A DNA stretch of 64,000 nt from JBHJHP01 sp042219825 (GCF_042219825.1 NZ_JBHJHQ010000004.1:434001-498000), one strand, 5' to 3'. Counted from the stretch's first letter, positions 54,981 to 64,000 are shown. The notes: generated by a model not told the origin, from the sequence alone. Numbers and translations: made by a program.

Positions 54981-55820
54981 TCAGTTTATTTTTTTAGTTG
55001 CCAGATGACGGACTCGTGCCGATTTATCGTACACGGAAATATGAAACAAAGTTGCCGGATCATTAATTTTCTCTGTGGCCAGGTATCTGATATCCTCCAT
55101 TTTGTCAAAATAGGCCACATGCTTTAAATAATAATCATTGTTGATTTTTTGTACTGCAATTTTCCGTATTTCCGGATCCTTTTCAAAATATGCTACATGT
55201 TTTAAGTATTCTTCATTATTCAGTTTTTCCACAGCCAGTTTTCGAATTGCCGGATTTTTCTCAAAGTAGGCAATGTGCTTCAGGTACATGCTGTTGTTCA
55301 CCTGTTTTACTGCGGCTAAGCGGTTGTCCGGATCAGGATTGAATAATGCTATTTTATTAAGAGTTTGGGAACTGTTGACTTTAGACAATGCCAGTTTTTT
55401 AACAGTTTCACACTGTTCAACCATCATCACATCCTTCAAAACAGATTGGTCAGTGATATTCTGTACCGCAATAATTCTGACAATTGTGTCTCTATCCGAT
55501 GTGGCAATAAGTTTTAAGGTGCTATTATCATGTGTTTTCTGGGTAGCTATAATACGGTTTTTCAGAGATTGCTGAAAAAACAAATGATTGTTAAACGTTG
55601 ATTTAGACTTAGAATCATCACTTATTTTTTCCATGATTCTCACTACTGTGTCACGTGATATAATGACCTGGTTATAAAAGCTGGCCTCCTTTATGGTCAA
55701 GGTTTCGGAGATCAGATGTCCATCCTTCTCCTTCATTGAAGTATTTTTTCTGTAGGAGAAATGGATGCAACTGGTCATAAACAGAATAAAAACTGCAATC
55801 AGTGTATAGATTTTCTTCAT
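54981..55820 (-). CDS. Lipoprotein built of 26-residue tandem repeats
   Basis: The 279-residue protein starts with a lipoprotein signal (IAVFILFMTSC, Cys18). Residues 101-279 are a solenoid of six full 26-residue repeats and one truncated repeat of 23. Consensus: xLKHxAYFEKxPxIRKLAVEKxNN. The core three repeats (179-256) are the most alike (for example YLKHIAYFEKN, YLKHVAYFEKD, YLKHVAYFDKM). The pattern resembles LRV or HEAT-like repeats, which serve as protein-binding surfaces. There is no catalytic motif. It is the second gene of the probable operon, between the small membrane protein (55854) and the DinB-like gene. Function is unknown. Confidence 0.82.
   Translation of the reverse strand: MKKIYTLIAVFILFMTSCIHFSYRKNTSMKEKDGHLISETLTIKEASFYNQVIISRDTVVRIMEKISDDSKSKSTFNNHLFFQQSLKNRIIATQKTHDNSTLKLIATSDRDTIVRIIAVQNITDQSVLKDVMMVEQCETVKKLALSKVNSSQTLNKIALFNPDPDNRLAAVKQVNNSMYLKHIAYFEKNPAIRKLAVEKLNNEEYLKHVAYFEKDPEIRKIAVQKINNDYYLKHVAYFDKMEDIRYLATEKINDPATLFHISVYDKSARVRHLATKKIN
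55053..55286 (-). repeat. Three near-identical 78-bp coding repeats
   Basis: Codes for residues 179-256 of the lipoprotein at 54981: three consecutive 26-codon units with high protein similarity, suggesting recent tandem duplication within the gene. Confidence 0.75.
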
Positions 55821-55853
55821 ACTATATGTTTTAGGATTCTGCTTGGGTTATTA

Positions 55854-56375
55854 CTACATGTTTTCTTTTCGGCTGATCCGTAATATCCTTTCCGCCAATG
55901 ATCTGGAACTGGTTATTAAAATATATCCAAAAATATACAGTATCAATGTCCCAATCTGCTGGAACAATAAGTGTGAAGGCTGGCTCATATTGCCCAATAC
56001 ATACTTTATTATTTCTGCAACAGCTGCAATAAAGGCAGGTAAGCGGAATACTACAATGACAAGTCCCATAATGATAAGGGACAGATGCAACAATTCCACA
56101 TAATTTGTACCAGGAGTAAAATTAATTTCTGTATCGTTTTTGATGATCAGTTTTGTGAAGAAATTTGTTTTGAACACAAGCACATAACTAATAAATACTA
56201 ACACAAGGAATGCCATAAAATATCCAATAATTCCTCCTATTGCGGTCATGTGGTTGTTACTGTTATTAAAAATCTGTGAGAAATTAACGATATCTTTTAT
56301 CAGTAATAGTGCACCAACAAAAATCTTTATTCCAAACAGTTTCAGGACTAAATCTATAACATCAATCTTTTTCAT
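55854..56375 (-). CDS. Small membrane protein, four helices
   Basis: From ATG 56375 the protein has 173 residues and four hydrophobic segments (LVLKLFGIKIFVGALLL; MTAIGGIIGYFMAFLVLVFISYVLVF; LLHLSLIIMGLVIVVFRLPAFIAA; IGTLILYIFGYILI). The frame extends 22 codons further upstream, but the extension starts with a Phe/Cys-rich stretch and MKKIDVIDLVL is a much more natural N-terminus. It is probably the first gene of the four-gene operon. No family is recognised. Confidence 0.7.
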   Translation of the reverse strand: MKKIDVIDLVLKLFGIKIFVGALLLIKDIVNFSQIFNNSNNHMTAIGGIIGYFMAFLVLVFISYVLVFKTNFFTKLIIKNDTEINFTPGTNYVELLHLSLIIMGLVIVVFRLPAFIAAVAEIIKYVLGNMSQPSHLLFQQIGTLILYIFGYILITSSRSLAERILRISRKENM

Positions 56376-56506
56376 ATCAGGTAATTTAATGGTGTACAAG
56401 TTACAAAAAAAATTAACGCATCCATTAAAGAAAATCAGCATACTGAGGAGCCGTAATATGTTCCCGTCCGTGAGCAGGTATGTTGATAACGGTTATTTAA
56501 TACAAA

Positions 56507-56529
56507 AAATCCCGGTTTTGCCGGGATTT
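56507..56529 (-). terminator. Terminator of the LamG-metallopeptidase operon
   Basis: A 9-bp perfect stem (AAATCCCGG / CCGGGATTT) with a 5-nt loop, 22 nt past the stop at 56551; on the minus strand the stem ends in a run of T. Confidence 0.8.
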
Positions 56530-56550
56530 AGATATTGTAACTTCTGGCAA

Positions 56551-57579
56551 CTACCAGCTCGTTGGAACACCACCGTCCACAACCAGCATTGCCTGAACCA
56601 GTTTTGCGTGATTAATCAGATCCGTTGCAGAACTCACTTCTGATCTGTAGTTGATACCCAAAGGCCAGAAATGCGTGTTATCCCCATGTAATTCCTGCCC
56701 TGTCAACTGCTGGCACAAGGCTTTTGCAACCGGTCCCTGCCATACTCCATTAACCATATTGTTCCAGTAGGCATTGGATGTTCCGGATCCAAAATAATGT
56801 GCCATTTCATGCATGGTAGTTCCAACCCACATATAAGTTGTATTGGGGCCATAACCTATGCTTCCATGATAGTTGGCCTGTGCAGTGGGAATGCCCGAAC
56901 TGTAATATACATGTATATTCGCTTTGAATTCGGTATACCGGTTGTAGTAATAACAGGCGCTGTCCAGTGCTTCTTTTATAAGTGCATAATATTCAGGGAA
57001 CTGGTTTTTGTCAATATCAATTGTATATGTCACATTCCCCATGAGTGTCTGTATCTTTTTAACATCTCCATAAGTTGTTCCCATACAGTTTGTCACATAG
57101 GGTCTTACATAATAGGTTGATCCCAGAGTTAAACCCGTGGTAGATGCGTACAGTTTTCCTGCATTGGTCCCGCTACTGAATTTATTATCTTCCACTGTTG
57201 GACTTGGGTTTGTTTTTGACCAGCACAGGCCTCGTTCAAGAATTGCACAGCCGCCATCTGTAACATTAAGTTTGCAGATAATTTTATCCAGTTTGTATTC
57301 ATAATCTGCCGATACCAGTTCTACGGTTGGAACACTAAATGTCCCTTCAGAATACGTCATGCTATCAATCTCCGAAATACTTAGGGCTGTAATATTTCCG
57401 TCTTTCAGATGAACCAGGATATTGTTGTTGGCTTCATCAACCTGAACACTGTCGAGGTTTGACAAAGCATAACGCTGCACCGTTTTGTTGATTTTATAAA
57501 TGTTCAGTGTAAGGTTCTGTGCCGCAACAGAGCCAAGAAACAGAAATATTGTCAATATAATTAAAAGTCCTTTCTTCAT
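56551..57579 (-). CDS. Secreted metallopeptidase-like protein
   Basis: A 342-residue protein with a signal peptide (KKGLLIILTIFLFLGSVAA), a short N-terminal domain, a Fn3-like segment (about 95-180; RGLCWSKTNPSP and TYYVRPYVTN) and a metallopeptidase-like domain with HEMAHYFGSG (His257, Glu258, His261, Gly264), the HExxHxxG pattern of gluzincin/metzincin-type zinc enzymes. A later HFWPLGINYRSE may give a third ligand. Its start overlaps the stop of the LamG gene (ATGA), so translation is coupled. I infer a surface or secreted protease; the exact clan is uncertain. Confidence 0.75.
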   Translation of the reverse strand: MKKGLLIILTIFLFLGSVAAQNLTLNIYKINKTVQRYALSNLDSVQVDEANNNILVHLKDGNITALSISEIDSMTYSEGTFSVPTVELVSADYEYKLDKIICKLNVTDGGCAILERGLCWSKTNPSPTVEDNKFSSGTNAGKLYASTTGLTLGSTYYVRPYVTNCMGTTYGDVKKIQTLMGNVTYTIDIDKNQFPEYYALIKEALDSACYYYNRYTEFKANIHVYYSSGIPTAQANYHGSIGYGPNTTYMWVGTTMHEMAHYFGSGTSNAYWNNMVNGVWQGPVAKALCQQLTGQELHGDNTHFWPLGINYRSEVSSATDLINHAKLVQAMLVVDGGVPTSW

Positions 57580-59822
57580 TGTTTTGTAAATTTTGCAACG
57601 TTTCTACCACATTTTAAAATATATACCCCTTCAGGTAGCCTGCTTATATCAATTCCTGCCTGTGCTTCTTTTGTATCCCGGCTCAAAACCTGCCGGCCGG
57701 TAAGGGAAAATATAGTTAAAATGTCTGATTCGGAATTTGTAGCTATTACATGCAGCCTGTCGGTTGCCGGGATTGGATAAACAACCAGATTACTGCTTAA
57801 TTCGGGTTCATTCAAAGCAGTAGCCCACTGTGCGAATGTTATTTTGCGAATGTCGGAATTTGCAAAGGTGTTATTTGATCCGGAGGTAAAATCAAATATT
57901 GTAGAATTATCGTTTGCAGTAAAATGACTGATGGCATCCAATTTCAGGCTGACCACTGAGTTATCATTTTTTACAATTTCAAGATAGCCTGCTTTGGGTA
58001 ACCGGATCATGTCAGTAATGGTTGTTTCTGCCGTTTTGCTATCATCGATATTGGCAGCATAAGCTTTTTCGAGCATGGTAAGGTTATCGCTGACATTTAT
58101 TTTTGTTTTTGCTATTTCGTCCTGATCCAGGGCCCTGCTGTAGATACGAAAATCATAAATCAGGGTATTTCTCAGATACACATCTGAAGTATAACAGGAA
58201 CGACCTAACCAGTTATACAGAGTTCCTGTAATACCGGATTTTATTAGGGTTGTTGTAGGCAGATTTGTGATCTTGTCCTTTGCCACTGCAATACCGTCAA
58301 TATAAATAGTTCCCGCAGTTCCCTGCTGTGTGAAGGTAAGATTGTGCCAGTTACCTTTCAGCGCATTTTTGCTGTAACCTACATCCTGATTGCCGGATGC
58401 TTCGGTATAGTTGCCGGGAGAAATACTCAAACTCTGATCCTTAAGGCTACATATGATGTATCCGTTTGCATAGGACATAGCATCTGCTGTATTGGACAGG
58501 TTCCACAGAAAATTACCGTTATTATCAAGTCCGGAATATGAATCATCAATCCTGAAATAAGCTGAAATGGTATATTCATTTAATCGGCTCACTACTTGTC
58601 CCATATCACTTCCCATATCAAAATAACCGGTTGAATTTCCAAGACTAAGCACATTAAAAATGCCCGTAGATTCCGTCCCCATGGTGACCACTTTGGCAGT
58701 ATTTTTAAGTGTTCCGGAAAAGCCTTTTTCAGCAATATCTGTCACAGTGGAACCATCCAGGTTGGAGAAATCGTAACGAACAAGAAGATCACTTTTAAAT
58801 TCAGTTCCTGAATTCGCCAGAACGGTTGCATTGAATGTTTTGGTTTTGGAGATGGAGCCGAGTTTTACGGTTGCTGTCAACACAACATTGGAATTGAAAT
58901 AATCCGGGCGGATAACAGTTCCGTCAACGGCAATGACCGTTGGCTGCGATGATGTCCAGGTAACGGTTACACCTTTATCACCAAGTGTTGTTGGTAAGGT
59001 AAGGTTACCGGTTACACCCGAAAGGTCTCCCAGGTCAAGTTGATCGTATTGAGCATAAAGTTCGTCCAGTCCTGTCAGCATCAATATCTCCTCATCACTG
59101 AGAGCCCTGTTGTAAACTCTGATATCATCAAATATGCCTCTAAAGCCATTTAAATCCTGTGTCCAGCGAGAATAGCCAAAATAATTATCTGTGGTTGTTC
59201 CCAACCATGAAGCAATGTTATAGGATAGATTTGATGTCTGTGCCACAGTATTTCCGTTCAGATACATTTTGACAGAGCCTTTTGATCCATCCCAGTTGTA
59301 GGTTACGGCTACATGCGCCCAGGACAGAGTCGGGCATTTTTCGGTCGACATAATGTTTAATGCGGTACCGGAAGCCGGTCTGAATCTAAGGTTCATATAT
59401 CCATCGTCGGAACCATAACTTGGAATAAATGCAATAAAATTATTAGTCCCGTCTGTTCCAGTTCCCCAGTCAAAAAAACGGGTGGCATCCTGTCTTGAGA
59501 GCAGCCTTACCCAGGAGGCAAAGGTGAAGGAGGTCATCCCTGCATTGATATTATCCGGAGCCTCGATGTAATCACCATTTTTATTACAGATAACCCCTTT
59601 TCCGGTTTTGCCTGTAAAAACGGTTGCACCGCCCTGCATTGTACCATCATTTCCATTGCCTGAGTCATCTGTTATTGTTGATCCGGATATGTTCTCAAAC
59701 GTATAGCTTAGTATCAGTCCTTCATTTAGATCCTGAGCTTTCGCCAGGTGTTGTATCAACAGAAGTAAAGTAATAACCGACAAGCGGCTTATGAATAAAT
59801 AATTTAAAGGTTTATATCTCAT
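57576..59822 (-). CDS. Secreted LamG-domain protein with Ig-like and T9SS domains
   Basis: The 748-residue protein has a signal peptide, a LamG/concanavalin-type domain (about 30-250; GNGNDGTMQGGATVF and FDDIRVYNRALSDEEI), an Ig-like domain (about 260-335; WTSSQPTVIAVDGTVIRP), a second LamG domain (about 345-585; FRIYSRALDQDEIA), and a C-terminal region ending in a T9SS tail (about 675-748; NLVVYPIPATDRLHV). Such proteins bind glycans or matrix at the surface. Its stop overlaps the start of the metallopeptidase gene by 4 nt (ATGA), so the two probably work together. Confidence 0.87.
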   Translation of the reverse strand: MRYKPLNYLFISRLSVITLLLLIQHLAKAQDLNEGLILSYTFENISGSTITDDSGNGNDGTMQGGATVFTGKTGKGVICNKNGDYIEAPDNINAGMTSFTFASWVRLLSRQDATRFFDWGTGTDGTNNFIAFIPSYGSDDGYMNLRFRPASGTALNIMSTEKCPTLSWAHVAVTYNWDGSKGSVKMYLNGNTVAQTSNLSYNIASWLGTTTDNYFGYSRWTQDLNGFRGIFDDIRVYNRALSDEEILMLTGLDELYAQYDQLDLGDLSGVTGNLTLPTTLGDKGVTVTWTSSQPTVIAVDGTVIRPDYFNSNVVLTATVKLGSISKTKTFNATVLANSGTEFKSDLLVRYDFSNLDGSTVTDIAEKGFSGTLKNTAKVVTMGTESTGIFNVLSLGNSTGYFDMGSDMGQVVSRLNEYTISAYFRIDDSYSGLDNNGNFLWNLSNTADAMSYANGYIICSLKDQSLSISPGNYTEASGNQDVGYSKNALKGNWHNLTFTQQGTAGTIYIDGIAVAKDKITNLPTTTLIKSGITGTLYNWLGRSCYTSDVYLRNTLIYDFRIYSRALDQDEIAKTKINVSDNLTMLEKAYAANIDDSKTAETTITDMIRLPKAGYLEIVKNDNSVVSLKLDAISHFTANDNSTIFDFTSGSNNTFANSDIRKITFAQWATALNEPELSSNLVVYPIPATDRLHVIATNSESDILTIFSLTGRQVLSRDTKEAQAGIDISRLPEGVYILKCGRNVAKFTKQ

Positions 59823-60037
59823 TCCTCTTGTATGTTGGATTCCATATTAAAACGCCACGAAAATACTAATTTAAGAAGATCGGAAATGGCAGAAAATCGT
59901 CATAAATTACTGATTTTTCGATCTGTCAAACGAATTTCAAACATTTTTACTTTAATCCTGTATGATTGAGGAAGCGAATTCATGTTCCGTATTTTTATCA
60001 TTCTCTTATTTAGAATTCCAACATTTAAGCCTTTTCG

Positions 60038-60045
60038 TATCTTTG
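60038..60045 (+). promoter_or_regulatory. -7 box of the TonB-receptor gene
   Basis: TATCTTTG fits TAnnTTTG, 25 nt before the ATG at 60071. I see no -33 TTG at the expected spacing and no B12-riboswitch-like sequence in this 248-nt gap. Confidence 0.5.
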
Positions 60046-60070
60046 CTGCGCAAATTCAAACAGGTTAATT

Positions 60071-62119
60071 ATGCATTTTAAACATTTACCAACTAAACGC
60101 GCGCTGCTATTTAAGAAATGGAGCCGCAAAGCATTTGCAGTTTATAATACACTGCATAAAGAGATAAAAATTGGCGTTTTAAGCGTGAGTGCCTTTTTAA
60201 CTTTAGGCATGCAGCAAACTTCGGCTCAAACCGATACCATTCGCACCAACGATAAGGTGGATCTGGAAGAAGTGGTTGTGAGTGCCGATGCCACACCTGA
60301 ACTTCAATCTGAAGTTGCTAGGGTTGTTACCGTAATTACAAAAGACGAGATTCAGGCGTCGCCGGTCAATAGCATTGCCGACCTGCTTGAATTTGCACTT
60401 AATGTAGACGTACGGCAACGTGGAGTAAATGGTGTTCAGTCTGATGTAAGCATTCGTGGTGGATCTTACGATCAGGTAATGGTACTGCTGAACGGTGTAA
60501 ATATCTCTGATCCCCAGACAGGGCACAATATGATGAATCTTCCCATTGACCTGAACCAGGTTGACCGGATTGAAGTATTGCAGGGAGCCGGGGCACGACA
60601 CCTGGGGGCCAATGCCTTTAGTGGTGCTATCAATATTATTACCGGTTCAGCCAATATGAATAAGATTCAACTTTATGGTTCAGCCGGGGAATACGGATTC
60701 TTCGAAGGAAACCTGAGCATAGCGTTTCATAATTCGGCAACACATCATCAGATTGCAGCTGGAGAGAAAGGCAGTGATGGCTATATTAGTAACACCGATT
60801 TCAAAAAGAAGAATATTTATTATCATGGTGGCCTTGATCTGGATTTTGGTTCATTCGAATGGCAGGCTGGTTACACGGATAATGGCTTTGGAGCTAACAG
60901 TTTTTATACACCGGTTTATCCGGATCAGTATGAAGAAGTGAAAACAAGCGTGGCAAGTCTGAAATTTACCACCGGAACCAAACTGAAGCTTTCACCGGTA
61001 GTCTACTACAGAAACTCGCGTGATCGTTTTGAATTGTTCAGAGACAAGCCGGATGTGTATCCGTATAATTTTCATAAAAGCGATGTGTATGGTGCCCGTG
61101 TCAACACGACCTATTATTCCAATGTTGGAAAAACTTCTCTTGGTGCTGAGATCCGGAATGAAAATTCACTGAGCAATACACTTGGCAATACCCCCGATAC
61201 AGTTAAGGTGCCCGGATACGATGCATTTTATTATAAATCGTATCAACGCACGAATTACAGTGTTTTTGCCGAACACCAGTTCCGTACAGGACCACTGTTT
61301 GTTACGGCAGCGGTTATGGCGTTTGGTTCAGATGCCTGGAATAACAAGTTTTCGTTTTATCCGGGGCTTGACATTAGCTATGAGCTGCTGAATGGTTTCA
61401 GGATTAAAGGTTCTGTAAATCGTTCTTTGCGCATGCCTACATTTACAGACCTGTTTTATAACGGACCAACAAATTTGGGTAATCCTGATCTGAAACCGGA
61501 AACTGCCTGGAGTTATGAAGGTGGTTTTAAATACCATAAAAACGGCATTGCTTCGCACATAACTGCATTTTATCGCCAGGGAACCAATCTGATTGACTGG
61601 GTTCAGTTGCCCGGAAACGAAAAATATACAACCACCAATTACACTCAGGTCAATACATTTGGTATTGAAACGGCTACCCGTTTAAATATTGCGCAGATGA
61701 CCGGTTCAAATTGGTTCGTTAAAAGGATGGGAGTGAGCTATTCATACCTGAACTCTGACAAGGTAGAACAGAATTACGATTCCAAATATGTGCTGGATTA
61801 TTTAAAACATAAATTTACGCTAACGCTGAATCATTCAATCGTAAGTCACCTATTTGCCGAATGGAATGCATCGTGGCAGGACAGGGCAGGGACTTATCAG
61901 AAATACCTGGGTAAGGACGCAGAGGGTAATGTGATGTATCAGACAACTTCCTACGATCCGTTTTGGCTGGTCAGTGCCAAGGTTTACTGGCAACATGAAT
62001 GGTTAAAACTGTTTGTGGAGGCTTCCAATATTTTTGATGCGCAATACATGGATGTGGCTAATGTTATTCAGCCCGGAAGATGGGTAAAGGCAGGTGCTGT
62101 TTTCAATATAAGCTATTAA
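60071..62119 (+). CDS. TonB-dependent receptor of the B12 (BtuB) type
   Basis: The 682-residue protein has a long N-terminus (WSRKAFAVYNTLHKEIKIG followed by a hydrophobic stretch to TSAQ near 53) of the type seen in Bacteroidota B12 receptors, a plug domain (about 60-175; VDLEEVVVSADATPE, GVQSDVSIRGGSYDQVMVLL, NGVNISDPQTGHNMMNLPI) and a 22-strand barrel ending in GAVFNISY. It imports a ligand through the outer membrane using TonB energy. The B12-type call rests on the plug and signal sequence; it is not supported by a nearby riboswitch or cobalamin genes, so other substrates are possible. Confidence 0.85.
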   Translation: MHFKHLPTKRALLFKKWSRKAFAVYNTLHKEIKIGVLSVSAFLTLGMQQTSAQTDTIRTNDKVDLEEVVVSADATPELQSEVARVVTVITKDEIQASPVNSIADLLEFALNVDVRQRGVNGVQSDVSIRGGSYDQVMVLLNGVNISDPQTGHNMMNLPIDLNQVDRIEVLQGAGARHLGANAFSGAINIITGSANMNKIQLYGSAGEYGFFEGNLSIAFHNSATHHQIAAGEKGSDGYISNTDFKKKNIYYHGGLDLDFGSFEWQAGYTDNGFGANSFYTPVYPDQYEEVKTSVASLKFTTGTKLKLSPVVYYRNSRDRFELFRDKPDVYPYNFHKSDVYGARVNTTYYSNVGKTSLGAEIRNENSLSNTLGNTPDTVKVPGYDAFYYKSYQRTNYSVFAEHQFRTGPLFVTAAVMAFGSDAWNNKFSFYPGLDISYELLNGFRIKGSVNRSLRMPTFTDLFYNGPTNLGNPDLKPETAWSYEGGFKYHKNGIASHITAFYRQGTNLIDWVQLPGNEKYTTTNYTQVNTFGIETATRLNIAQMTGSNWFVKRMGVSYSYLNSDKVEQNYDSKYVLDYLKHKFTLTLNHSIVSHLFAEWNASWQDRAGTYQKYLGKDAEGNVMYQTTSYDPFWLVSAKVYWQHEWLKLFVEASNIFDAQYMDVANVIQPGRWVKAGAVFNISY

Positions 62120-62127
62120 AGACTAAA

Positions 62128-62159
62128 AGCGGGAGTACGATATTGATCGTGCCCCCGCT
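62128..62159 (-). terminator. Terminator between convergent TonB-receptor and acyl-CoA synthetase genes
   Basis: A 14-position stem (AGCGGGAGTACGAT / ATCGTGCCCCCGCT) with one mismatch and one G-T pair and a 4-nt loop. On the minus strand the 3' side continues CGCTTTTAGTCTTT. It sits between two converging stops. Confidence 0.75.
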
Positions 62160-62181
62160 AAATAGCCTTATCAGTTGTTAG

Positions 62182-63834
62182 TTAAATGATCTCTATTCCT
62201 TTTTCTTTAAGCATTTCAAGTCCCTGTTCCCCAAGCTTGTATTTCTGAATTTTTCCGCTGGCAGTCATGGGATAACCTGATACAAAAAATACATATTTTG
62301 GGATTTTAAATCGCGCAATTTTTCCACGGCAATAATCCATCACATCACTTTCAGTCAGGCTGCTGTTTTCATCCAATATAATGAACGCCCCAACCTGCTC
62401 GCCATATTTGGGTGATGGGACACCGGCAACCTGTACATCACGAATTCCTGGCATGCCATAGAGAAACTCTTCTATTTCGCGGGGATAAATATTTTCACCA
62501 CCCCGGATGATCATATCTTTAATACGACCTGTAATTTTAAAATATCCTTCGTTGGTTTTTAGTCCTAAATCTCCTGAATGCAACCAGCCTTCATTGTCAA
62601 TAGCTTCTTTAGTTGCTGCTTCGTTGTTGTAATACCCTTTCATAATATTATAGCCTCTACAGCAGACTTCTCCCTGTTCATCAGGAGCACATTCCTCTCC
62701 GGTTTCAGGATTAACCACTTTAACTTCTATAGCAGGGAGCTCTTTGCCTACAGTGGATACTCTTGCATCCAACGGATCATCGGTCCGGGTCTGGGTCATA
62801 ACAGGGGAGCCTTCGGTTAAACCATATGCAATGGTTACCTCATTCATGTGCATTTTCTCCACTACTTTCTTCATCACATCCATCGGGCAGGGCGATCCCG
62901 CCATAATTCCGGTTCGTAATGATGAAAGATCAAACATATCAAACATGGGGTGGTTAAGTTCTGCAATAAACATGGTTGGAACTCCGTAAAGTGCCGTGCA
63001 TTTTTCTTTTTGAACCGATGCCAGAACCATTAATGGATCAAAACTTTCAATAATTGCCAGCGTACCTCCGTGTGACAGCAACGCTAACACGCCCAGTACA
63101 ATGCCGAAACAATGGAACAGCGGAACCGGCAGACAGAGTATCTCCTCAGAAGTAAATTTTTGACATTCTCCGATGTAATAACCGTTATTCAGAATGTTAT
63201 GGTGCGTCAGCATGACACCTTTCGGAAAACCTGTTGTCCCTGAGGTGTATTGCATATTAATGACTTCATGACTATTCAGCGAGTTTTTTATAGCATTCAG
63301 TTCATCGTTATTTACATGTTCTCCAAGCAATAAAAGTTCGGGTGTATTGTACATTCCCCTGTGTTTCTCCTGACCTATAAATACCACATGTTCGAGTACC
63401 GGAAATTTTTGGGATTTGAGCTGACCACGTTCCATAATCTTTAATTCCGGAATCAGTTCATTTACCATGCCAACGTAATCACTGTCGCGCCAGCCGTCAA
63501 TGAGACAAAGTGCTTTTAAGTCCGCATTTTTTATAAGGTATTCCAGTTCATGTACTTTGTAACTTGTGTTAATGGTTACCAATACGGATCCGATTTTAGC
63601 TGTGGCAAATAAAAATGTGAGCCAGTCAGGGACATTGGTTGCCCAGATACCTACATGATCACCTTTTTTAATCCCGATGGTCAGCAAGCCCTTGGCCAGC
63701 TTATTTACCCTGTCGTCAAATGTTTTGTAAGAGAACCGGAGATTACGGTCCGGATAGATGATAAAATCCTTATCGGGTGTTTTTTTAACAATATTTTCAA
63801 GTGCTGTTCCCAGCGTATGTTCTAGCAAATACAT
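62182..63834 (-). CDS. AMP-forming acyl-CoA synthetase
   Basis: The 550-residue enzyme belongs to the AMP-binding (FadD/ACSF2-like) family and activates fatty or other carboxylic acids to CoA esters. Visible motifs: YTSGTTGFPKGVMLTH near residue 197 (P-loop), AYGLTEGSP near 325, GWLHSGDLG near 415, and GRIKDMIIRGGENIYPREIE near 430-450. SGKIQKYKLGEQGLE at the C-terminus carries the catalytic Lys. It is 9 nt downstream of the cupin gene (63844), so the two form an operon. Chain-length preference is not readable. Confidence 0.94.
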   Translation of the reverse strand: MYLLEHTLGTALENIVKKTPDKDFIIYPDRNLRFSYKTFDDRVNKLAKGLLTIGIKKGDHVGIWATNVPDWLTFLFATAKIGSVLVTINTSYKVHELEYLIKNADLKALCLIDGWRDSDYVGMVNELIPELKIMERGQLKSQKFPVLEHVVFIGQEKHRGMYNTPELLLLGEHVNNDELNAIKNSLNSHEVINMQYTSGTTGFPKGVMLTHHNILNNGYYIGECQKFTSEEILCLPVPLFHCFGIVLGVLALLSHGGTLAIIESFDPLMVLASVQKEKCTALYGVPTMFIAELNHPMFDMFDLSSLRTGIMAGSPCPMDVMKKVVEKMHMNEVTIAYGLTEGSPVMTQTRTDDPLDARVSTVGKELPAIEVKVVNPETGEECAPDEQGEVCCRGYNIMKGYYNNEAATKEAIDNEGWLHSGDLGLKTNEGYFKITGRIKDMIIRGGENIYPREIEEFLYGMPGIRDVQVAGVPSPKYGEQVGAFIILDENSSLTESDVMDYCRGKIARFKIPKYVFFVSGYPMTASGKIQKYKLGEQGLEMLKEKGIEII

Positions 63835-63843
63835 AACAGTAAC

Positions 63844-64000
63844 TTAAAAAGGTGCATAAACTACAGCCAGCAAAATGGCATCTTCATTCCCTGCACTCAC
63901 ATGGTGCTTCACAATTGAATCGTAATAAATTGAATCGCCCTGGTTCAGAACAAAAGTTTCTTTGCCATAATTTACAGAAACACTTCCACTCAGGACATAT
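63844..64000 (-). CDS. Cupin-type (likely XRE-cupin) regulator, partial (5' end outside window)
   Basis: Only the last 51 codons are in the window: a cupin strand pattern YVLSGSVSVNY, GKETFVLNQGDSIYYDS, IVKHHVSAGNEDAIL, ending VVYAPF. This is the C-terminal cupin of a regulator type (helix-turn-helix plus cupin) often found before acyl-CoA synthetase genes in Bacteroidota. The DNA-binding part is outside the window, so that part of the call is inferred from context. The 9-nt gap to the synthetase supports joint transcription. Confidence 0.7.
   Translation of the reverse strand, partial: YVLSGSVSVNYGKETFVLNQGDSIYYDSIVKHHVSAGNEDAILLAVVYAPF

Noticed and set aside
59823..60070. Cobalamin riboswitch upstream of the TonB receptor
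   Set aside because: No B12-box-like sequence was seen in this gap, so no riboswitch is claimed.
1..64000. CRISPR array, tRNA or rRNA
   Set aside because: No regularly spaced repeats with unique spacers and no cloverleaf or rRNA-like sequence was noticed by eye; a software scan was not possible.

Overview
The window reads as a chromosomal segment of a Bacteroidota species, probably a Bacteroidales/Marinilabiliales-type fermenter or polysaccharide degrader. Signs seen in the sequence: at least seven large secreted proteins ending in type IX secretion (T9SS) sorting domains, a one-protein hybrid two-component system, Bacteroidota-type promoters (TTG, 17-19 nt, TAnnTTTG), a long RelA/SpoT protein and a B12-type TonB-dependent receptor with the long signal peptide seen in this phylum. 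No rRNA, tRNA or CRISPR array was seen.

Layout. 1-9.7 kb: end of a beta-helix lipoprotein, a RelA/SpoT homologue whose hydrolase site looks degenerate, a MATE transporter, a small beta-barrel, a cupin/Fe-S membrane protein pair, and two tandem outer-membrane proteins sharing a CxxFYC motif. 9.8-14.1 kb: a sodium/solute symporter and a secreted CotH-kinase-like T9SS protein. 14.1-25.2 kb: mostly housekeeping (GntR-type regulator with galactokinase, DNA polymerase III alpha, a LysM glucosaminidase, a YdeI-like protein, a permease, a DUF362 T9SS protein).

25.4-51.7 kb is a carbohydrate region: PQQ-like propeller, GH78-like rhamnosidase, DUF1593 protein, pectate lyase, pectin methylesterase, a T9SS binding-type protein, a second CotH protein, GH3, GH116, and a hybrid two-component regulator. 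It looks like a pectin/plant cell-wall locus that uses T9SS export and has no SusC/SusD pair in view. Embedded in it (29.2-30.3 kb) is a compact unit of a DUF559 endonuclease-like gene with its own promoter, bracketed by an 11-bp inverted repeat, a 56-bp direct repeat and GGAGG hairpins. It resembles a small, possibly undescribed mobile or selfish element and is the main lead.

51.8-60 kb: small envelope proteins, a four-gene operon including a lipoprotein built of 26-residue tandem repeats, and a translationally coupled LamG adhesin/metallopeptidase pair. 60-64 kb: a B12-type TonB receptor, an acyl-CoA synthetase and the end of a cupin protein.

All functions are assigned by reading motifs and domain order by eye; no database search was run.
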